DNA of 64,000 nt from Gracilaria domingensis (taxonomy: Eukaryota > Rhodophyta > Florideophyceae > Gracilariales > Gracilariaceae): the NCBI GenBank assembly GCA_022539475.1, contig VCMS01000033.1:62001-126000 (forward strand), written 5' to 3'. Made by a program: the position numbers and the translations under genes. The notes under the pieces are model-generated. The model did no database searches. It saw only the letters and a list, made by a program, of their open reading frames with translations, and was not told where the DNA came from. How positions within the stretch are numbered: position 1 is the stretch's first letter; every line of letters begins with the position of its first letter. Shown here in pieces: positions 30,759 to 41,227 of this stretch.

Positions 30759-32420
30759 TCAAACTTTCCTGAGATCATCCGTTCTCGTAGGTTCACAATT
30801 TGATCGCTCATATGCTTCCTTGGCTGCTGCCTGTCTAATCATAAAAATAGCCGTTTCTCTGTCCCGAGAAACATCAAAACCGTGTCTCTCGCCATCTCTT
30901 CTGCTCTGGGAGCCCTTAAAAGCCTGCTTGGCTGCCCCAGTATCATTTCCACGTACCATATGATATTCTGGTTGTCTATGTTCTCCGTTCTCTGCTTTTC
31001 GTATATTTGGTGCGTCTCGCTCTTTCTCATCCTGTGACGTAGGGTTCATGATGCGATCAATACTAGCACTTCTTCTGGCCTCACCATTACCTTTCTTAAC
31101 GCAGTTGTTGCCCGCATTGGCGTTGTCCTTGTGTAAGTGACCATTCAGGGTAGGTGGGCTAGAAACTTTCATTGTTCCATTTGTAGTTTCAGTTGAAGCG
31201 TTGAGAGAAGCGGATGGCGTCGCTTTCATTCTTTCGTTCTTCGTTTTTGATGTTCCAGTAGGTTCCTTTGCCTTATCTTGTTCTTTTCCATTCACGTCTT
31301 CATGTACCATCCATGACTTTGAAGCATCCTTCTCACGAGTGATTCTTCCCACAGCAAATAAATTTCGAAAGTGTCCTTTGCATTGAATCCAGTTGCGGGA
31401 TCCACCTAAAGCCGATACAATCTCTCGAAGAACAGTTTGTTCATCTTTGTCTGAATTCTTCCTTATTGTGTCGAAAAAGAGAGAATTCTCTTCGTCAGTC
31501 CAGTTGATACGAATACGCTTGTGCGGCCTGGGTTGAGCATAAGCCCTTAAATTCTCGCTGCGCTCCAGTGGAATAACTTGCAGAGGTTGTCTACTTCTAT
31601 GATCGAGCTCAGAAACAGAAAGCAATGGACGTCTTTTCAAACCATTTGTCATGTGAGTTGGCTGTCCATCAGCGTAAGAGTTGGGATAAACTGGTGGATG
31701 GCGAAAACATCTCGGCGTTGTTTTAGTACTCGTGTTCCCCGAGTCGTTGACAACCATGGAATACCCAAAATGTTCGGCTGAGGAGTGATGGGGTCCGGTA
31801 CCATTTGGATACTGTCCGATCGAATGCTGGGGTCCAGTTGCATCTTTTCTATGAACATTATGATTGAGGGGTGGGGAACCTTTCGCCCCCTGCGTGCCTG
31901 AGCCTCCACCCTCGTGAGACTGCATTAGCCTTTCTGTTTCAGAGGCGCATTGGTGTATCGCTTCCCCGATCTATATGACAGACAGTGTCGGTAGAATTTT
32001 CGGAGACAGTGAAACGTGGAACTGGTTAGCCATGTCAAAACGTAAAGCTATCTCGCTCGTATTTCTGGATCCTCCATGTAGAATCGATACATAGTATCGG
32101 ACAACCTGAGGCGGACTCCGAGTGTGCAGTCCCCAGTCAATGAAGATGACGAGATCTATTTGTCTTACCTTAGAAAAATGGAAAGCAACTTCCCTCAACG
32201 TAAGAAGCCAGAGAGCGTCTGTCTTCTCGCTGACATGCGGAGGGCGATGAGACATGTTTGGCGGTTTTAGCCCGGACAGATAAGAAAAGGCATTCGCTGC
32301 TTGTCGGATAGGGTCCTCGAAGAAAGGGTTTGAGTCTGACGGCAATGAACGAAGTGTACCGTTCGGTTTGCCGTTTGACTGAGAGGAGGGCAAGGTAGGA
32401 TTTGATGCTAGCTTAGTCAT
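30759..32420 (-). CDS. SANT/Myb-like domain protein (two-exon model)
   Basis: The main exon (31919-30759) encodes 386 aa. An upstream exon (32420-32169, 84 aa from ATG) ends in the consensus donor AAG|GTAAGA, and the phase-0 acceptor ATGCAG at 31920 joins it in frame, giving about 470 aa. Without splicing, a shorter 388-aa product could start at the ATG at 31925. A single SANT/Myb-like unit lies in the middle (INWTDEENSLFFDTIRK...SRNWIQCKGHFRNL). The flanks are disordered and rich in Ser, Asn and Lys, with basic patches (PHKRIRI, LKRRPLL), fitting a nuclear DNA- or chromatin-associated regulator. The 249-bp intron is longer than others here, so extra small exons cannot be excluded. No target is predictable. 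Confidence 0.65.
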
Positions 32421-34098
32421 GAGAAGGCGGAAGGTTTGGAAAGAAGACAAAAAGATACATGTCCCAAGATGGTATCTAGCACTTGATGGAGGAACAGGGG
32501 TAGAACAGTTTATATGGGGTCATCTGCGCAAGCTGGCGCCTATTTGGCTAAAGTGGTCCCATACTGATTACTAAGCTGTCATGGTAATCACAACAGGGCC
32601 TAATAGCGCCGTTCAACATGCTCACGCGGTAAGTACGTGACTGACGAAGACGAAGAGCGCGAATAGTGGGCAGAATTAACGAAAAAAGAGAACTGTCCAT
32701 CTTCTTCATGCTGGTCATTTGTCAATCGTCCGGATATTCGTGTCCGCTAGAGCGGTCATCCATCACTGCTCAACTCAAACTGCACCAACCAAACGGCTTC
32801 GTTCAAATTGTGGACTTCGCCGGCCCATTCGGTTCCGCTTGCCACAGTTTGGCGGAGGACCGTTTTCCTGGGGGGCGTACCGTTGTCGCAAAGTATCGGG
32901 CGTGACTTCGTCTCGAACTCTGTCAAGCACTTCTGTCCAGCCCTAGTTGTTTCCCGCCTTCTACCGTGGTTCGTTTCTCCCCTCGCGAGTGTTACAAATC
33001 GTGCTTCGTTTCGGGCCCTCTTTGCGAGCCCTTGACCCAAATTGTTCGTCAACAACCGCGGAAGGCGGGACATAAAAGTAATGAAGAATGTCCTCTTTCT
33101 GAATCAAGTGTGGCACGCCTATGGGCGTTAATTACACAATCTATCTCTATGTAGATATACTAGTCATTCGCCGCAAGTTGTTGCCAACCTATCATGAGTT
33201 CTCGGAAGAACCCTTGTGTTTTCAAAACGCAACTAGAAGAAGAAACTGCTCCTAATCGGGTGTGCCACTCATCTGCATACGTCCATGACAGTCACAAGAT
33301 ATATTTAACTGTAGCAATGTGTGACAGGCTAATGGGATTAGCCTTGTACCGCAGGGCTATCTTCTTGGCAACAGCAACAACAACAGAAACTGTTGTTTCT
33401 ACCAGTTGGACATGGCTCTTCCGTACTTGAAGTGGTGCGGGCAGTACAGTTATTATTAGATTTCGAAAGCTACGGTTACAAAAGTCATCAGCATCTTGGT
33501 GAACCACGGCCCGACTGAAGAGTGGGTTTTTCTTGACAATCACGACGCGCAAATGTATGGATGAATTTAATGGCGAATGCGGACAAAGTCCTTTGGCATG
33601 GCGCCTAATCGCATGCGACGTAGGCTACGCCGTTATAACCCGTTTACGAAGCACGACTCGATCCAACTAGCAACGCAGTCGTGACGAGTGAAAGTTGAGC
33701 AGACTTAAAAAGTTGCAATGTGACATATGAAAGTACCCAAGGGTAGCTCGAACGCAAGAGCACATCAGACCTGGAAAAGCTAAACTTCATAACACTCTCT
33801 GAGATCACTTCTCGCCTGCAGCAGAGCCAGACACAAGATGTCGTTTTGTCATCCTCCAATCAGACCGATGTAATTTGGCATCACTGACGTCTGCGTCTGA
33901 ATGCTTTATCATTTTCTCCTCTTCACGGAAACAGGTTGCTGTTGATAGAGAGGATGACGTGATGCTTTCTGCACCGATCACGTTTTCAAGAGCATTGTGC
34001 TACCTTTGAGCATACCGCCGGGCGACGGGACAGCCGACCTTGATACAAGGGATCTCGGTTGGGGAACCACGCCGTGTGTGCTGCCCAATACGATATAT
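32421..34098. other. Intergenic region, no supported gene
   Basis: About 1.7 kb between the SANT gene start and the hydrophobic frame near the kinase. Several short open frames on both strands have no domains or credible starts. No repeat or structured element was noticed. Confidence 0.55.
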
Positions 34099-34404
34099 CT
34101 ACGATGCCACTGAAGTTCGACGTGATGACAAACCCATAGCACAGTACAGGCTCGAAAAATGGCGAACGCTCCTTTTTAATACAATATCAAGTACTAGACA
34201 ACTGAGAGAGAAGTAAGCGGCGAAGTCCAACGTCACGAACATCAGTATGCACAGATTAAACAACCACACACGCTTCTTGTATAAAGTATGGACAAAAAAA
34301 GGCAGGTCGAAGAACTCCTTGACCCCAGGCATACAATGCTTGGCAACATTACATGTAAGCAAGTAGATAACGGTGGTTGCAATGAAACAGGTGGCAGCTG
34401 TCAT
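34099..34404 (-). CDS. Hydrophobic ORF overlapping the kinase stop codon
   Basis: The ORF encodes 101 aa from an ATG that overlaps the kinase stop codon as ATGA (34401-34404). It has two or three likely transmembrane helices (TCFIATTVIYLLTC; NLCILMFVTLDFAAYF followed by LSCLVLDIVL) and a basic tail. Eukaryotic mRNAs seldom carry a second cistron, so two explanations compete: it is the C-terminal membrane anchor of the kinase, reached by a small intron or hidden by a one-base sequence error, or it is a chance frame in the 3' UTR. The density of hydrophobic stretches argues mildly for coding. Function unknown. Confidence 0.3.
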   Translation of the reverse strand: MTAATCFIATTVIYLLTCNVAKHCMPGVKEFFDLPFFVHTLYKKRVWLFNLCILMFVTLDFAAYFSLSCLVLDIVLKRSVRHFSSLYCAMGLSSRRTSVAS

Positions 34405-35927
34405 GAGAGGTGATGCGTGAGGAACGAGAACTCTCGAAGACATTGAAGGGCATTTGGTCGCATGCGTGGATTTGGACACAACAGTTTCATGATGATTTCC
34501 TTGGCAGACGACTTGAGTTGAATGTTACCAATATAGGAGGGGGAAAAAAGAAACTCGTGCCGCTCCGCACTTCGCAACTTGCAAAATGTAAGAATGGTGT
34601 TGGCGACCGAGGCGTCCTGCGGGTATCGGTGCGAAAATGGAAGTTTGCCAATAAGCAGAAAGTAGAGGACGCAGCCCAACTGCCACATGTCGGCCTTTGC
34701 GGCGTAGCGGTGGGCCTTGGACGTGAGCAGCTCCGGCGAAGCACAGGCCAGTGATGACACCTTGCCCTTCTCGAAGAATATGGAGTGCTCTGGCGGAACG
34801 CGGCCGGTGGCGGGGTTGATGGGGCGCGAGGTAGAGAAATCAATTAGTTTGGGTTCTAAGGGGAGATCAGGGTGCAGGAAAAGCACGTTGTTTGGACAAA
34901 TATCCCAGTGAACTATGCCCGACGCATGCATGTAGCCCACGGCCTTGAGCAAGGGGGAGAAGAGAGAACGGGCCAGCGTGTGGGACAGCGGGCCGTTGGT
35001 GTGCACATACTGGGTGAGAGAGCCGCCCATACACTCTTCCATGACGATGTGCACCTCGCTGACGGTCTCGAACACGTCGAGCACGTTGACAATGGCAAAG
35101 TGATCGAGACGGGCTTTTGCAAACAGAATCTCGCTGGCGACGGACACGGTGCCGTCGCCGGTGCGGGAGACGGTCTTGACGGCGACGGAAAGCGGGTGGG
35201 AAGGCGGAATGGGCGTGGCGGGGAGCGAGGAGGAGGGGTTGGTCTTGTGGGAGATGTTTCGAAGCAAGCGCTTGTCGCTGTTGGTGGCCGGCACCTGCAT
35301 GGCCGGGTCCGCGAGCACGTTGGGCACGGGGGACGGCGAGTCGGGGCGGGCGGCGATTGCGAGCGCGGCGCGGCGGTGAGGGGTGGGGGTGACGGATTTG
35401 TTGAGGAAGCGCGGAATGGACAGGGAGCGCGTGTGGGAGGTTTGTACAGAGTAGTCGGACATGGAGGCGGACGACGCGATGGACTCGTCGCGGAAGGGCA
35501 TCTCGGGGTAGGCGCGGCGGATGACGCCGTGCACGCCGACGCCGATGAGCGCGGCGGGATCGACGCGGTAGAAGCGGCGGATGGAGGCGGCGGCGCTGGC
35601 CTGCAGGGCGGCGCGCCACTTGGAGTACTGGAAGGGCGAGTCGGCGAAGATGCGGTACGGGATGCCGCAGTCGGGGGCGGGGGTGAGATCGATGACGCGC
35701 GAGGAGGAGTTGGAGCTGAGCTGGCAGTCGACGAGGTGCAGCACGGGCGTGCTGTCGATCATGAGCACGTGGTCCTGCGTGAGCACGACGTAGCGGCGCT
35801 TGGGCACGGTGAGGAAGGCGCGGCGGCGCACGAGCAGCCAGGCGTCGAGCACGTGCGGCGCGGCGCCGGCGACGGGCGAGGCGGCGGCGGCCTTGATGGC
35901 GGCGGCGACGGCGGGGCTGTACGACAT
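34401..35927 (-). CDS. PH-like domain plus Ser/Thr kinase-like protein with large N-lobe insert
   Basis: The protein has 508 aa. Residues 25-115 resemble a pleckstrin-homology domain (AWLLVRRRAFL...RRYVVLT...YSKWRAALQA). The kinase domain follows: Gly loop IGVGVHGVI (129-136), beta-3 VAVKTV with Lys251, helix C Glu266, catalytic loop HWDICPNNVLF (Asp342, Asn346), and DFS (363-365) in place of DFG. SPELL replaces APE. Between the Gly loop and Lys251 lies a Ser/Pro-rich insert of about 105 residues, where kinases normally have about 15. The HWD and DFS forms leave the key Asp and Asn residues, so activity is possible. The domain order suggests membrane-phosphoinositide recruitment. A long C/T-rich leader precedes the ATG. 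The family branch is not recognised. Confidence 0.8.
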   Translation of the reverse strand: MSYSPAVAAAIKAAAASPVAGAAPHVLDAWLLVRRRAFLTVPKRRYVVLTQDHVLMIDSTPVLHLVDCQLSSNSSSRVIDLTPAPDCGIPYRIFADSPFQYSKWRAALQASAAASIRRFYRVDPAALIGVGVHGVIRRAYPEMPFRDESIASSASMSDYSVQTSHTRSLSIPRFLNKSVTPTPHRRAALAIAARPDSPSPVPNVLADPAMQVPATNSDKRLLRNISHKTNPSSSLPATPIPPSHPLSVAVKTVSRTGDGTVSVASEILFAKARLDHFAIVNVLDVFETVSEVHIVMEECMGGSLTQYVHTNGPLSHTLARSLFSPLLKAVGYMHASGIVHWDICPNNVLFLHPDLPLEPKLIDFSTSRPINPATGRVPPEHSIFFEKGKVSSLACASPELLTSKAHRYAAKADMWQLGCVLYFLLIGKLPFSHRYPQDASVANTILTFCKLRSAERHEFLFSPSYIGNIQLKSSAKEIIMKLLCPNPRMRPNALQCLREFSFLTHHLS

Positions 35928-36000
35928 GGCGGGGGGAGGGGGGCGGGGAAGGAGGGGGGGGGAAGGAGGGGGGGGAAGGAGGGGTGGGGGGGAGCGAGCG
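35928..36000. repeat. G-run tract upstream of the kinase start
   Basis: The plus strand shows successive runs of 6-9 G separated by AAGGA units (about 35931-35992). On the kinase strand this is a CCTTCC-type pyrimidine tract directly before the ATG. It could act as a leader or promoter element, or form a G-quadruplex. Confidence 0.6.
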
Positions 36001-36180
36001 CGGCGCGGGCGGAGGTGGCGCTGACGGCTGCGCGCTCAGCGGCGCGCGCTGTCGGCGCGCGGTAAACCGACAGTGGCGATGGCGATGCGCGAAGAGGGCG
36101 CGCGCAGATGGCGCCAAACAGCGCGGCCGACAGCGCGCGCTTTACAGCGGCGCCCAAAAAAAGCGCGCGGCGCGGCGGCG

Positions 36181-37358
36181 CTACACGTGGCGCGCGGCGA
36201 GGCGCGCGTCCAGCGCGCGCGCGCGGCGGCGGAACAGCGCCTCGTACTCGCGGCGCGCGGCGTCGAACGCGGCGGCGTACGCGGCGTGCCGCCGCCACAC
36301 GCGCGCGGCCGCCAGCTCGCCGTCGGCCGCGGCCGGCAGCAGCAGCTGCGCGAGCTCGGCGCCGTGCGCGGCCGCGCCGCGCACGGCGGCCAGCAGGCGC
36401 GCGGCGGCGGCGCGCGGCGCGGCGGCGCCGCGCGCCGCCAGCAGCGGCGGCAGCTGCGCCGCCTCGGCGCGCAGCAGCCGCAGCAGCGCGGTGGCGGCCG
36501 CGTCCAGCGCGGCGCGCAGCGGGCGCAGCTGCGCGCGCGCGCCGTCGCCGAGCGCCAGCAGCCGGCGCTTGAGCGGCTGCAGCGCGGCCAGCGCGGCGCC
36601 CACGCGGCGCTTGAGCGCGCGGCGGCGCGGCGCGCGCAGCGCGCCCGCGAGCGCGCCCGCGCTCGTCCAGCCGGTGCGCCGCGTACACGCACGGCTCGCT
36701 GAGCGCGGCGTACGCGCGCGCGGCGTCCTCCAGCAGCTTGAGCCACGCGAAGAGCGCGCGCACGTCGTCGGCGCGCACGTCGTGCTGGCGCACCTCCAGC
36801 GACCACACGATGGCGTACAGCTGCTGCAGCTCGGCCAGCAGCGCGTTGCGCACCGCCGCCAGCCGCGCGTCCGCGCCGCGCGCGTCGCAGCGCATCAGCG
36901 CCGGCGTGCGCTGCACCGCGCCGAGGATGTGCTCGTGGCGGCGCCGCACGTTCCTCGTCGCGCGACGGCAGCTCGCGGCTCAGCGCCGTCTCGCTCATCG
37001 TCCCCTCGCGCCGCCGCCGCAGCACCACGTCACAGCGCTCCGCCAGCCGCCGGTTGAGCCCCGCCAGCAGCTCGCGCACCAGCGCCGCGCTGTCGGCCGG
37101 CAGCGCCACGTTGGAAGCCAGCTCCACGCCCGCGCTGGCGCTGGAGTGCGTCCATGTCAGAGTGCGCAGCGCGGGCAGCAGCTCGAGCGGCCTCTTGGCG
37201 TGCCGTATCACCTTTGTCTCTCCGTTGCCCGGTTCGCCGGCGCTGCCGTACTTGGACGACGAGTTGCTGGCGCCCTCGCTCTGCACCTTGCGGAACGCTG
37301 TGCTCTGCTTTTTGCGCTCCAGCTCCTCGCTGAACACCTTGCGCAGCACGTTGGCCAT
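36181..37358 (-). CDS. Hypothetical helical protein, reading frame broken twice
   Basis: A coding-like signal runs from an ATG at 37358 to a TAG at 36181 but changes frame twice, each time by one extra base: near 36951 (within GAGGAAC) and near 36648 (within a GGG run). On both sides the codon pattern stays strongly GC3-biased and the translation reads as amphipathic helices (for example VRNALLAELQQLYAIVWSLEV, then LAALQPLKRRLLALGD, then ARVWRRHAAYAAAFDAARREYE). Bridged in this way the product would be about 390 aa. No family is recognised. The breaks may be assembly errors in GC-rich DNA, a recent pseudogene, or, less likely, frameshifting. An upstream in-frame ATG exists at 37502. Confidence 0.5.
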
Positions 37359-37633
37359 CGCGAGTTGTGATTGACAGAGCGGTTCCCAACGCGCTTGCTT
37401 GCCGTCTGTTGCAGACACGGTAGCACCACTTGCCTCAGCGCGACGCCACGTTTGCTGCGGCACACTCCAGCCGCCAGCTGCAGCTAAGCTGCATTCGCGC
37501 ATGCTGTATGCGACATTGCGCTGCGCTTGTATGTTTTTAAACTTCGAAACGGCGCTCAACGGTCGCGACGCTCACCAGTGGTCACCACACCGCAGCGCGA
37601 CACGCAGCACCAAAAACACACTTCTTTTCAGTG

Positions 37634-38512
37634 TTACGTGTTGGGCAGCCGCCGAAACGACGCGTCCTGCTTGTTTCTGTCGCTTTTTTCCACGCGTTGC
37701 GCCTCGTCCGTCATGTCGCGCACGTAGCGGCACACGGCGTCCTCGCCGTGCTCCTTGTCCGAGCGCCGTTCAAACAGCGGGTGCGCCTCAAAGTGCCGCA
37801 CCATCCACGCGAACAGCTCGGGCACGTCCGTCACCACGTACGCCACCCCCGTGCGCTCCTGCAGCACGTACGCGTACTCGGCCAGCAACTGCGTGGAAAT
37901 GATGCGCTGCCGGTTCTTCTTGCGCTTGAAGTGCGGGTCCGGGTAGCAGAAGAAAAGCTTCTCGAGGCTGCCTTTTGCAAAGTAGTTTGGCAGGAACTTC
38001 ATCGCATTCGTGCGCTCAAACGCCACGTTGCCGTAGCTGCCCGGCACCTGCTTGCGCATCTCCAGCACCCGCTGCCGACAAAACTGCGCCACGCGGTCGC
38101 GAATCTCCAGCCCAAGCATCAGCTTGTCCGGGAACGCCGTGCTCAGCGTCGCGAGCAAGCCGCCGTACCCGCACCCTATGTCGCACCAGTGCACCTTTGG
38201 CGACGCAACGTCGAAAAGCTTGCCGATTTGCAGCTCGCTCGGCGTCAGCGGCGGCTCAAACAGCCCGTCGTTCAACGGGTTGGAGTGCGCGCGCGCGCGA
38301 AAGTCGCGCTTGCTGATCATCCATCGCACCCGCGGCTCTCGATCTGCGCCGTCGGCCTCGCCTGCAGCCTCCGCTGCCGTGGGCATTCCGATCGTCGACA
38401 CCAAGCGCGGCGCGATCGCCTGCGCCCTGCGCTGCGCCCTGCGCCGCGCAACATGGCCGCCGGATGACGCCGTGCTGATTGTTTTGCCCCGTTTCGCGCA
38501 AAATGCGCGCAT
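37634..38512 (-). CDS. METTL1: tRNA (guanine-N7)-methyltransferase, eukaryotic METTL1/Trm8 type
   Basis: The protein has 292 aa from the first ATG, or 250 aa from the ATG at 38386. The catalytic subunit makes m7G46 in nuclear-encoded tRNAs together with WDR4/Trm82. Hallmarks are the RAHSNPLNDG segment near residue 75, the SAM motif CDIGCGYGGLLATLS, GLEIRDRVAQF, and FFCYPDPHFKRKKNRQRI, the eukaryotic form of the PDPW motif. The C-terminal segment VPELFAWMVRHFEAHPLF is also typical. The first 42 residues are Arg/Ala/Ser-rich and may be an organellar leader or simply untranslated. The gene is divergent from ARL1. With the TrmB at 28403, this gives the cell separate enzymes for the same base, presumably in different compartments. 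Confidence 0.93.
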   Translation of the reverse strand: MRAFCAKRGKTISTASSGGHVARRRAQRRAQAIAPRLVSTIGMPTAAEAAGEADGADREPRVRWMISKRDFRARAHSNPLNDGLFEPPLTPSELQIGKLFDVASPKVHWCDIGCGYGGLLATLSTAFPDKLMLGLEIRDRVAQFCRQRVLEMRKQVPGSYGNVAFERTNAMKFLPNYFAKGSLEKLFFCYPDPHFKRKKNRQRIISTQLLAEYAYVLQERTGVAYVVTDVPELFAWMVRHFEAHPLFERRSDKEHGEDAVCRYVRDMTDEAQRVEKSDRNKQDASFRRLPNT

Positions 38513-38768
38513 TGACAGCGTGGCGCGTGCTTACACCGCGCGCATGCCGCGCTGCATTAGCACCTGGCGCTCCTGCTTTCGTCCGCGTCACAGGCGCCGG
38601 TTTCCGTTTCCCAGGTTGCACGCGCGCCGAGGTTGTTTAACGTCTTGCCCGCCATCGGCTTCTTCTTTCTTGGCGGCTCCCACCGTGTGCGCCGTTGCTC
38701 CGTCCCCTTTGTTTTGCGAGCGGCCTTCGTATTGCCACGCTCTTTTGCCCGCCCTTTTGGCCTTCATC

Positions 38769-39648
38769 ATGGGAGCTGCACTGTCTCGCTTAATCGCGTC
38801 TCTGTTCGGCGACAAGGAGATTAGAATTCTCATTCTAGGCCTCGATAATGGTATGTTTCGCGCTCTTGTGCATGCGCACCCTGCCAAAGGCTGACTGAGC
38901 ATTTTATACCGTGCGATGTGACGCTCCTGCGCAACTTGTTCGTGTGATGCGAAAAACCAGCTGGCAAGACATCAATACTATACCGCATGAAGGAGGGAAC
39001 CTTTCATAGCACTGTACCAAGTACGTGTATTACCTCACCCGTGTGCTCTTGGCCGATCATTGATCCGAGCCTTTTTCATTTTTCCACGAGCATGCTCACT
39101 CACATCCCTTATGTTTGTCTGCTCTCTTTTTTTTTTCCATTTCAATAGCGATTGGCTTTAATGCGGAGCAACTCGGTATGTTATCAATGTTTCTCAGCGA
39201 TACTATGCATGCTTGCGCTACACTTGCTTTCAATGTCTGACCTGCCTACGGTTTCGCTCGTCACAAAACAGAGATTGGTAAATTAAAAGCGCAAGTGTGG
39301 GACCTGGGTGGTCAGGAAAGCATAAGACCCTACTGGAGATCCTATTATCAAGAGCAGGAAGCTGTGATATTCGTCGTCGACAGTTGTGACAAAGATCGAA
39401 TGCAAATTGCAAAACGTGAACTCATGAGTATTATAGAGGAGGAGGAGTTGAAAAATGCCGTGGTTTGTGTTTTCGCCAACAAACAAGACATGCCAGAAGC
39501 TCTCGCGGCTGCCGAAATTGCAGAAGCGTTAGGTTTATCTTCAATAGTGGACAAGAAATGGACCATTATTCCAACAAGTGCGCTGCGCGGCGATGGCCTA
39601 AAAGAAGGCTTTGAATGGATTTCAGAAGCTGTACAGTCGAAGGCATAA
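38769..39648 (+). CDS. ARL1: ADP-ribosylation factor-like GTPase ARL1
   Basis: Four exons were placed by splice motifs: 38769-38850, 38961-39020, 39149-39175 and 39272-39648, with introns of 110, 128 and 96 bp (GTATGT, GTACGT, GTATGT donors). The spliced product is 181 aa, the same length as human ARL1. It shows the myristoylation glycine (MGAALSRL), the P-loop GLDNAGKTS spanning intron 1, switch I with PTIGFN spanning intron 2, WDLGGQESIRPYWR, and the NKQD guanine motif. ARL1 acts at the trans-Golgi, recruiting golgins. Exon 3 is only 27 bp. Each intron phase restores the family sequence, which makes the model firm. It is head-to-head with METTL1. Confidence 0.96.
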
Positions 39649-39895
39649 GCACGTTTTTGCACACCATTGCTTAGCTTCTGGCAGATATCAAGCTAACTCT
39701 CGTTTCGTCACCATCTGTAAATGAAAGAAAGTAGTTGTGATACGCACGTCTTCCGCTGTATCCCTTTCCTAGCAAATCTTTCGTCTGCGCCCCCCGTTCA
39801 GCATCAAATCTACCATATCGCAGTACTCTTTGCAAAGCGCGTAATCAAATTGTGCCTCTGACTTTTGCTATCACTTTCTCAATAGTTTAGTACTC

Positions 39896-41227
39896 CTAGA
39901 AAAGAATTCTGGTGGAGATTGAAGTTTCTAGGTTAGATATGGCAGCCTTTGTATCCACGCTAGTCTCTTTGTTCAGGTCAATAATTATGTACCCAATGCT
40001 ATTGGAGGTACCAAGCATTTGAGCAGTGACGTTGCTTCTTGTCTCCGACAAGATGCCGTTGATGGCTGTGAGCACACCCGGTACGTTTTGATGTGCGTTC
40101 AGAATCCTGTGACAATTGAAAGAAATTGGAAGGTCAAGATTGGGAAAGTTCACAGCGCCAATCGTGGTCCCGAGATTCACATGCTTGATTAGAGCTGTAG
40201 ACACTTCAATACCAATGTTCTGCTGTGCCTCAGCCGTTGATCCTCCTACATGGGGCGTGAGAATCACATTTTCTAGCCCACAAAGCGGTGACTCAAACCC
40301 TGGCCCGTTCTTCGCAGGCTCTGAAGGAAACACATCAACTGCAGCTCCAGCTAAATGGCCGTCTTTCAAGGCGGAGGCCAAAGCATCTATGTCCACTACG
40401 GTACCGCGAGAAGCATTGATCAGATACGAGCCCTTTTTCATCTTGGCCAACTCGGGGCCAGAAATCAGATTGTTGGTCGTAGGGGCCTTCGGAACATGAA
40501 GGGACACAAAGTCAGCAGTAGCAAGAACCTCATCCATAGAGCCAAGAGCTTTTCCATTACCGATGGGAAGAACAGAAACAACGTCGTAATAAACGACTTT
40601 CATACCGAGTGCTTCGGCCAGTACGGACAATTGAGACCCAATATGCCCGTATCCTATGATGCCAAGCGTTTTTCCGCGGACTTCCGCGCACCCTGCAGCA
40701 CTCTTGCTCCACATACCCTTATGAGCATCTCGAGATTTATCGGACAGCTTCCGCGAAAGAGCAATGATCTCCCCTATAACTAGCTCCGCTACAGAACGGG
40801 TGTTAGAGAAAGGAGCGTTGAAGACAGGAATACCATGCTTTTCAGCCGTGGCAAGATCCACTTGATCTGTACCTATGCAAAAACACCCAATTGCAAGCAG
40901 CTTGTCCGCCGCTTCTATAACAGCCTTCGTGACCTTGGTCTTCGATCTGATTCCTAGAAGATGAACGCCACGAATACGATCTATAAGCTCGTTCTCCGAT
41001 AGTGCTTTTGGCACAGTTTCAATTGCAAACGTTTCTGACTTGAAAATATCCACAGCAGATTGATGAATGTTCTCCAAAACCAATACTCTGATCTTTGACT
41101 TTGCGAAAGAGTACTGCTGTACGGTAGCCATGAAGGATTCGACTGGAGATGCTGCTAAAAGAGGGGTTTGGCTTGTAGATGGCGACGTAGAAAGAAGCGG
41201 CGATGTTGGAAATCCCGACTGGTTCAT
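39896..41227 (-). CDS. D-3-phosphoglycerate dehydrogenase with ACT domain
   Basis: The protein has 443 aa. It catalyses the first step of the phosphorylated serine pathway, oxidising 3-phosphoglycerate to 3-phosphohydroxypyruvate with NAD. The sequence resembles the E. coli SerA/yeast Ser3 type: IGCFCIGTDQVDL, PFSNTRSVAELVIGEIIAL, the NAD-binding GIIGYGHIGSQLS, the catalytic Arg in NASRGTVVD, and LTPHVGGSTAEAQ with the catalytic His. A C-terminal ACT domain (NVPGVLTAINGILSE...) usually binds serine for feedback inhibition. The N-terminus is extended by about 45 Ser/Thr/Pro-rich residues, as in Ser3. The open frame reaches back to a TTG; the ATG at 41227 is preferred. Plant plastid enzymes have an extra domain that this protein lacks. 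Confidence 0.95.
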   Translation of the reverse strand: MNQSGFPTSPLLSTSPSTSQTPLLAASPVESFMATVQQYSFAKSKIRVLVLENIHQSAVDIFKSETFAIETVPKALSENELIDRIRGVHLLGIRSKTKVTKAVIEAADKLLAIGCFCIGTDQVDLATAEKHGIPVFNAPFSNTRSVAELVIGEIIALSRKLSDKSRDAHKGMWSKSAAGCAEVRGKTLGIIGYGHIGSQLSVLAEALGMKVVYYDVVSVLPIGNGKALGSMDEVLATADFVSLHVPKAPTTNNLISGPELAKMKKGSYLINASRGTVVDIDALASALKDGHLAGAAVDVFPSEPAKNGPGFESPLCGLENVILTPHVGGSTAEAQQNIGIEVSTALIKHVNLGTTIGAVNFPNLDLPISFNCHRILNAHQNVPGVLTAINGILSETRSNVTAQMLGTSNSIGYIIIDLNKETSVDTKAAISNLETSISTRILF

